A stretch of DNA of 64,000 nt from Klebsiella huaxiensis (GTDB lineage Bacteria > Pseudomonadota > Gammaproteobacteria > Enterobacterales > Enterobacteriaceae). A model generated the notes under the pieces. The model ran no database searches. It was not told the DNA's origin and saw nothing but the letters and a program-made list of their open reading frames with translations. The translations under genes were made by a program, and so were the position numbers. The stretch lies in the NCBI RefSeq assembly GCF_003261575.2, contig NZ_CP036175.1, positions 186,001 to 250,000 on the forward strand. The letters are read 5' to 3'. This document shows positions 60,611 through 64,000 of this stretch, piece after piece (positions within the stretch are counted from its first letter, which is position 1; every line of letters begins with the position of its first letter).

Positions 60611-62680
60611 ATGTCTGAAAAAACTTTCCTGGTGGAAATCGGCACTGAAGAGCTGCCACCAAAAGCACTGCGCAGCCTGGCTGAATCCTTTGCTGCGAAC
60701 GTGACCGCAGAGCTGGATAACGCTGGCCTCGCGCACGGTAAAGTTGAATGGTTTGCTGCCCCGCGCCGTCTGGCGCTGAAAGTGGCGAATCTGGCGGCTG
60801 CGCAAGCAGATCGCGAAGTCGAAAAACGCGGCCCGGCGATTGCCCAGGCGTTCGACGCGGAAGGTAAACCAAGCAAGGCAGCCGAAGGTTGGGCGCGCGG
60901 CTGCGGTATCACCGTCGATCAGGCTGAACGTCTGTTGACCGATAAAGGCGAATGGCTGCTGTATCGCGCGCACGTGAAGGGCGAAAGCACCGAAGCGCTG
61001 CTGCCGAACATGATTGCCGCCTCGCTGGCAAAACTGCCAATTCCTAAGCTGATGCGCTGGGGCGCGTCTGACGTACACTTCGTGCGTCCGGTTCACACCG
61101 TGACTCTGCTACTGGGTGACAAAGTCATTCCGGCAACCATCCTGGGAGTGCAGTCCGATCGTATCATTCGCGGTCACCGCTTTATGGGCGAGCCGGAGTT
61201 CACCATCGACAATGCCGATCAGTACCCACAGATCCTGCTGGAGCGCGGTAAAGTCATTGCCGATTACGAACAACGTAAAGCCAAAATCAAAGCTGACGCG
61301 GAAGAAGCGGCGCGCAAGATTGGCGGTAATGCCGACCTGAGCGAAAGCCTGCTGGAAGAAGTTACCTCACTGGTGGAATGGCCGGTGGTACTGACGGCGA
61401 AGTTCGAAGAGAAATTCCTTGCGGTACCGGCTGAAGCGCTGGTTTACACCATGAAGGGCGACCAGAAGTACTTCCCGGTTTACGCGAACGACGGCAAACT
61501 GCTGCCGAACTTCATCTTCGTGGCGAATATCGAGTCGAAAGATCCGATTCAGATTATTTCCGGTAACGAGAAGGTTGTGCGCCCACGTCTGGCGGATGCC
61601 GAATTCTTCTTTAATACAGACCGTAAAAAACGCCTGGAAGACCATCTGCCGCGTCTGCAAACCGTGCTGTTCCAGCAACAACTGGGCACGCTGCGCGACA
61701 AGACCGACCGTATTCAGGCGCTGGCGGGCTGGATCGCCGAGCAGATTGGCGCTGATGTGAACCACGCTACCCGCGCGGGCCTGTTGTCTAAGTGCGACCT
61801 GATGACCAATATGGTCTTCGAGTTCACCGACACCCAGGGCGTGATGGGCATGCACTACGCGCGTCATGACGGCGAAGCGGAAGATGTGGCTGTCGCGCTG
61901 AACGAGCAGTATCAGCCGCGCTTTGCCGGTGATGACCTGCCGTCCAACCCGGTTGCCTGTGCGGTCGCGATTGCTGATAAGATGGACACCCTGGCGGGTA
62001 TCTTTGGTATCGGTCAGCATCCGAAAGGCGATAAAGACCCGTTTGCGCTGCGTCGTGCCGCTCTGGGCGTGCTGCGTATTATCGTCGAGAAGAACCTGAA
62101 TCTGGATCTGCAAACGCTGACTGAAGAAGCGGTGCGTCTGTACGGTGACAAGTTGACCAACGCGAACGTGGTGGATGACGTCATCGACTTTATGCTGGGC
62201 CGTTTCCGCGCCTGGTATCAGGACGAAGGTTACACGGTCGACACCATTCAGGCAGTGCTGGCGCGCCGTCCGACCCGTCCGGCAGACTTTGATGCGCGTA
62301 TGAAGGCGGTTTCGCACTTCCGTACCCTCGAAGAGTCTGCTGCGCTGGCGGCAGCGAACAAGCGAGTCTCCAACATTCTGGCGAAATCAGACGTAACGCT
62401 GAACGATATCGTTCATGCTTCCGTACTGAAAGACGCGGCAGAAATTAAGCTGGCAGGCCATTTAGTCGTGCTGCGCGATAAACTGCAACCGTACTTCGCC
62501 GAGGGCCGTTATCAGGAAGCTCTGATTGAGCTGGCCTCTCTGCGTGAACCGGTAGATGAATTCTTCGAGAACGTTATGGTTAACGCTGAAGATCAGAACG
62601 TGCGCGTAAACCGCCTGACGCTGCTGTCTAAGCTGCGCGATCTGTTCCTGCAGGTAGCGGATATTTCTCTGCTGCAGTAA
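60611..62680 (+). CDS. glyS: Glycyl-tRNA synthetase, beta subunit
   Basis: This 689-residue beta subunit has tRNA-binding and HD-like domains. It starts MSEKTFLVEIGTEELPPKALRSLAES. Conserved segments are MRWGASDVHFVRPVHTVTLLL, KGDQKYFPVYAND and ALRRAALGVLRIIVEKNL. The C-terminal anticodon-binding region follows. AAGAGGCGG precedes the start. It is co-transcribed with glyQ and ends at a strong terminator. Confidence 0.97.
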   Translation: MSEKTFLVEIGTEELPPKALRSLAESFAANVTAELDNAGLAHGKVEWFAAPRRLALKVANLAAAQADREVEKRGPAIAQAFDAEGKPSKAAEGWARGCGITVDQAERLLTDKGEWLLYRAHVKGESTEALLPNMIAASLAKLPIPKLMRWGASDVHFVRPVHTVTLLLGDKVIPATILGVQSDRIIRGHRFMGEPEFTIDNADQYPQILLERGKVIADYEQRKAKIKADAEEAARKIGGNADLSESLLEEVTSLVEWPVVLTAKFEEKFLAVPAEALVYTMKGDQKYFPVYANDGKLLPNFIFVANIESKDPIQIISGNEKVVRPRLADAEFFFNTDRKKRLEDHLPRLQTVLFQQQLGTLRDKTDRIQALAGWIAEQIGADVNHATRAGLLSKCDLMTNMVFEFTDTQGVMGMHYARHDGEAEDVAVALNEQYQPRFAGDDLPSNPVACAVAIADKMDTLAGIFGIGQHPKGDKDPFALRRAALGVLRIIVEKNLNLDLQTLTEEAVRLYGDKLTNANVVDDVIDFMLGRFRAWYQDEGYTVDTIQAVLARRPTRPADFDARMKAVSHFRTLEESAALAAANKRVSNILAKSDVTLNDIVHASVLKDAAEIKLAGHLVVLRDKLQPYFAEGRYQEALIELASLREPVDEFFENVMVNAEDQNVRVNRLTLLSKLRDLFLQVADISLLQ

Positions 62681-62701
62681 GCGTATCGTTAATAATAAAA
62701 G

Positions 62702-62727
62702 ACCTGCCTCTGGGCAGGTTTTTTTTA
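62702..62727 (+). terminator. Rho-independent terminator of glyQS
   Basis: ACCTGCC-TCT-GGGCAGGT forms the stem, followed by eight T residues. It lies about 21 bp after the glyS stop. Confidence 0.95.
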
Positions 62728-62879
62728 TGTCTGAAATATAAATAAGTGAACCGTTAATAATTCTCTAATTAATGCTTTTGTTAATTTCATTCAGCAGTAG
62801 AGAATTTTTTAGGAATATATCAACGCCGTCTTGTTGGATATTTACGGTAGAATACTTGCGGGTGCTTGAGACTGTTTGT

Positions 62880-63007
62880 CTCAGGTATTCTGCAGGAGAC
62901 AGACAGAGAAAAGCCCCACCTGATGGTAATCAAAGTGAGGCTCCCCTATGCATCAACACCATAAGAGTAGCCTCTTACCTGTTGAAAATCAACACTGGAG
63001 GCGAGGA
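62880..63007. ncRNA. Hok-type leader / candidate sok antisense locus
   Basis: The 5' region of the broken hok gene has the expected layout. GACAGAGAAAAGCCCCACC and AAGTGAGGCTCCCC resemble the GC-rich antisense-RNA target of hok mRNAs. They are followed by a leader frame (ATG at 62948) that runs in frame into hok. GGAGGCGAGGA is the ribosome site. An antisense sok-like RNA would be transcribed leftward from about 62990. This is assigned by layout only. Confidence 0.4.
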
Positions 63008-63160
63008 ATGCCGTAAAAGTATCTGTTGTTTGGCTTAATAGTGATTTGCTTCACTGTTTTATTATTTACCTGGATGGTACGTGACTCACTATGTGAATTA
63101 CAGCTTAGACAGGGAAATATTGAGCTGGTGGCATTCTTAGCCTGTGAAATTAAACAGTAA
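63008..63160 (+). pseudogene. Hok/Gef-family toxin gene broken by a stop at codon 3
   Basis: Apart from one codon, the frame from the ATG at 63008 encodes a typical 50-residue Hok toxin. After ATG-CCG the third codon is TAA, where E. coli HokA has Gln (CAG or CAA). The rest is intact: KYLLFGLIVICFTVLLFTW (membrane helix), then MVRDSLCELQLRQGN and IELVAFLACEIKQ, with the family Cys pair. The next Met is at position 23, inside or after the helix, so no toxic peptide should be made. It lies downstream of glyS, the same place as hokA in E. coli. A hairpin follows. Confidence 0.88.
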
Positions 63161-63168
63161 GAGTGTCT

Positions 63169-63197
63169 GGTGGGGAGTTATCCCCACCATTCTTTTG
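63169..63197 (+). terminator. Terminator of the hok-type transcript
   Basis: GGTGGGGA-GTTA-TCCCCACC forms a perfect 8-bp stem followed by ATTCTTTTG. It lies 8 bp after the hok stop codon. Confidence 0.75.
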
Positions 63198-63248
63198 GTG
63201 TTAAGTATTCTCAATGCACCCTTTCATTTTTCATCAAATAAATGTTTT

Positions 63249-63274
63249 GCCTCCTGATATCAGGAGGCCTTTTT
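63249..63274. terminator. Second terminator hairpin
   Basis: GCCTCCTGA and TCAGGAGGC pair around a minimal TA loop and run into CTTTTTC. It lies between the hok remnant and the ABC-F gene. The stretch 63275-63465 beyond it shows no other feature I can name. Confidence 0.75.
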
Positions 63275-63465
63275 CCCCCTGTCTGTCTACCTGTTGAAAA
63301 AACAGGCTTGAAATCCCTGCCGCGATGTGGCTATCCTATGTCCCGACGAATCCCTCGTCTTACTGGAGAGCACGCAACAAATGAACAAACACGACTGATG
63401 AATTTCGCTCCTTGCTTAGCGCTATTTGCGGGCAGGGGAGGTATTAATTTCATTCAGGAGTGCTT

Positions 63466-64000
63466 ATGGCTCATTGTGCCCAGTCCCCTTGTTTTATCTT
63501 GCATCAGGTCACCTGTCAGTTTGCGACAGGAGATACGCTTTTTGGTCCGCTGAATTTATCGCTCGAAGGCTCCCTCTGTGGCCTGGTTGGGCGCAATGGC
63601 GTCGGAAAAACCAGGCTTCTGCGTTTGCTGGCGGGGGTTGACTCACCGTCTGGCGGAAGTATCGAGCGTATTGCTTCAGTTAGCTACGTGTCGCAGCAGC
63701 ATGCGATGAGCCCAAATACTACGCTGGCTGAGTTATTAGGCCTTGAATCCGTTTTCACCGCGCTGGCTCGCCTGAATCGAGGTGAAGGACGTGCTGACGA
63801 TCTTGAACATCTTGATGGTTTTTGGGATCTTCCGGATCGCCTGAGTGCAGGATTTATGGATGCTGGTTTAGGTAAATTCTCCCCTAAACGATCGGCCTCT
63901 TCGCTGAGCGGTGGTGAGCGCGTGAAAGCGCTGTTATGCAGAGCATTTCTCAGTGGTGCGGACTATTTGCTGCTTGATGAACCCACCAACCATCTGGACC
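63466..64000 (+). CDS. ABC-F family ATPase, cut by window edge
   Basis: The frame opens at an ATG at 63466 after CAGGAGTGCTT and stays open to the end of the window, giving 178 codons. It reads MAHCAQSPCFILHQVTCQF. Walker A is GLVGRNGVGKTRLL, the signature is SSLSGGERVKALL, and Walker B with the ABC-F ending is YLLLDEPTNHLD. No membrane segment is present. ABC-F proteins act on the ribosome (translation factors or antibiotic resistance). This one is not the E. coli neighbour of glyS that I would expect. The specific family member cannot be named from the first third. Confidence 0.85.
   Translation, partial: MAHCAQSPCFILHQVTCQFATGDTLFGPLNLSLEGSLCGLVGRNGVGKTRLLRLLAGVDSPSGGSIERIASVSYVSQQHAMSPNTTLAELLGLESVFTALARLNRGEGRADDLEHLDGFWDLPDRLSAGFMDAGLGKFSPKRSASSLSGGERVKALLCRAFLSGADYLLLDEPTNHLD

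Noticed and set aside
59918..61096. Long 392-residue open frame on the minus strand
   Set aside because: It is fully antisense to glyQ and glyS, both of which are unmistakable. Long antisense frames are common opposite GC-rich genes.
61367..62317. 316-residue minus-strand open frame
   Set aside because: It lies opposite glyS. The sense frame carries all conserved GlyS segments.
62772..63038. 88-residue open frame upstream of and overlapping the hok remnant
   Set aside because: It is in a different frame from hok and has no family similarity. It overlaps the leader and antisense region, so it is at best a regulatory leader frame.

Overview
The window is chromosomal DNA of an enterobacterium in the Klebsiella / Enterobacter / Kosakonia neighbourhood of Enterobacteriaceae. 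Nearly every gene has a close Escherichia coli relative, and the intergenic spacers carry enterobacterial REP and ERIC repeats. Gene content and order depart from E. coli K-12 in several places. I cannot fix the genus from sequence alone. No tRNA, rRNA, CRISPR array, prophage or insertion sequence was seen.

Layout. (1) 0-10 kb: LPS inner-core genes waaC (cut by the left edge), waaF and hldD on the minus strand. These face kbl-tdh (threonine to glycine plus acetyl-CoA), which is followed by a WaaE-like glycosyltransferase. Then comes yibQ-envC-gpmM on the minus strand (cell division and glycolysis). (2) 10-18 kb: yibN-grxC-secB-gpsA-cysE on the plus strand, then trmL, and the L-lactate operon lldPRD with two recognisable LldR operators. 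(3) 18-23 kb: an accessory island with a GH127 beta-L-arabinofuranosidase, a GPH-family sugar symporter and a divergent AraC-type regulator. It ends in a 9-unit, 38-bp tandem array. (4) 23-32 kb: feoABC (ferrous iron uptake), tex, greB, and ompR-envZ (osmosensing). (5) 32-47 kb: a catabolic region for ascorbate-like or 2,3-diketo-L-gulonate-like acids. It holds sgbE-sgbU-sgbH-lyxK-yiaONM, a DUF4862-type TIM-barrel gene, and yiaL-yiaK. Next to it is a second operon with a ribose-type ABC transporter and an SMP-30 lactonase, and the IclR regulator plaR (yiaJ) is divergent from that operon. (6) 47-59 kb: yiaI, avtA, malS, bax, xylR, xylA-xylB without xylFGH, yiaB and wecH. (7) 59-64 kb: ysaB, glyQS, a hok-type toxin gene broken at codon 3, and the start of an ABC-F ATPase cut by the right edge.

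How the parts work together. YiaMNO imports 2,3-diketo-L-gulonate. YiaK reduces it, LyxK phosphorylates the product, and SgbH, SgbU and SgbE carry it to D-xylulose 5-phosphate, where it joins the XylA/XylB product. The added ABC transporter and lactonase are separated from yiaK by a terminator. They share a 24-bp, equally spaced operator-like motif with the yiaK promoter, so both operons are probably controlled by PlaR. This expanded regulon is the best candidate for an undescribed system here.

A second main point is synteny. In E. coli K-12, feo-tex-greB-ompR-envZ lies far from lldPRD and from sgbE. Here that block sits exactly between lldP and sgbE, and both junctions are loaded with REP-type repeats, which suggests a repeat-associated rearrangement.
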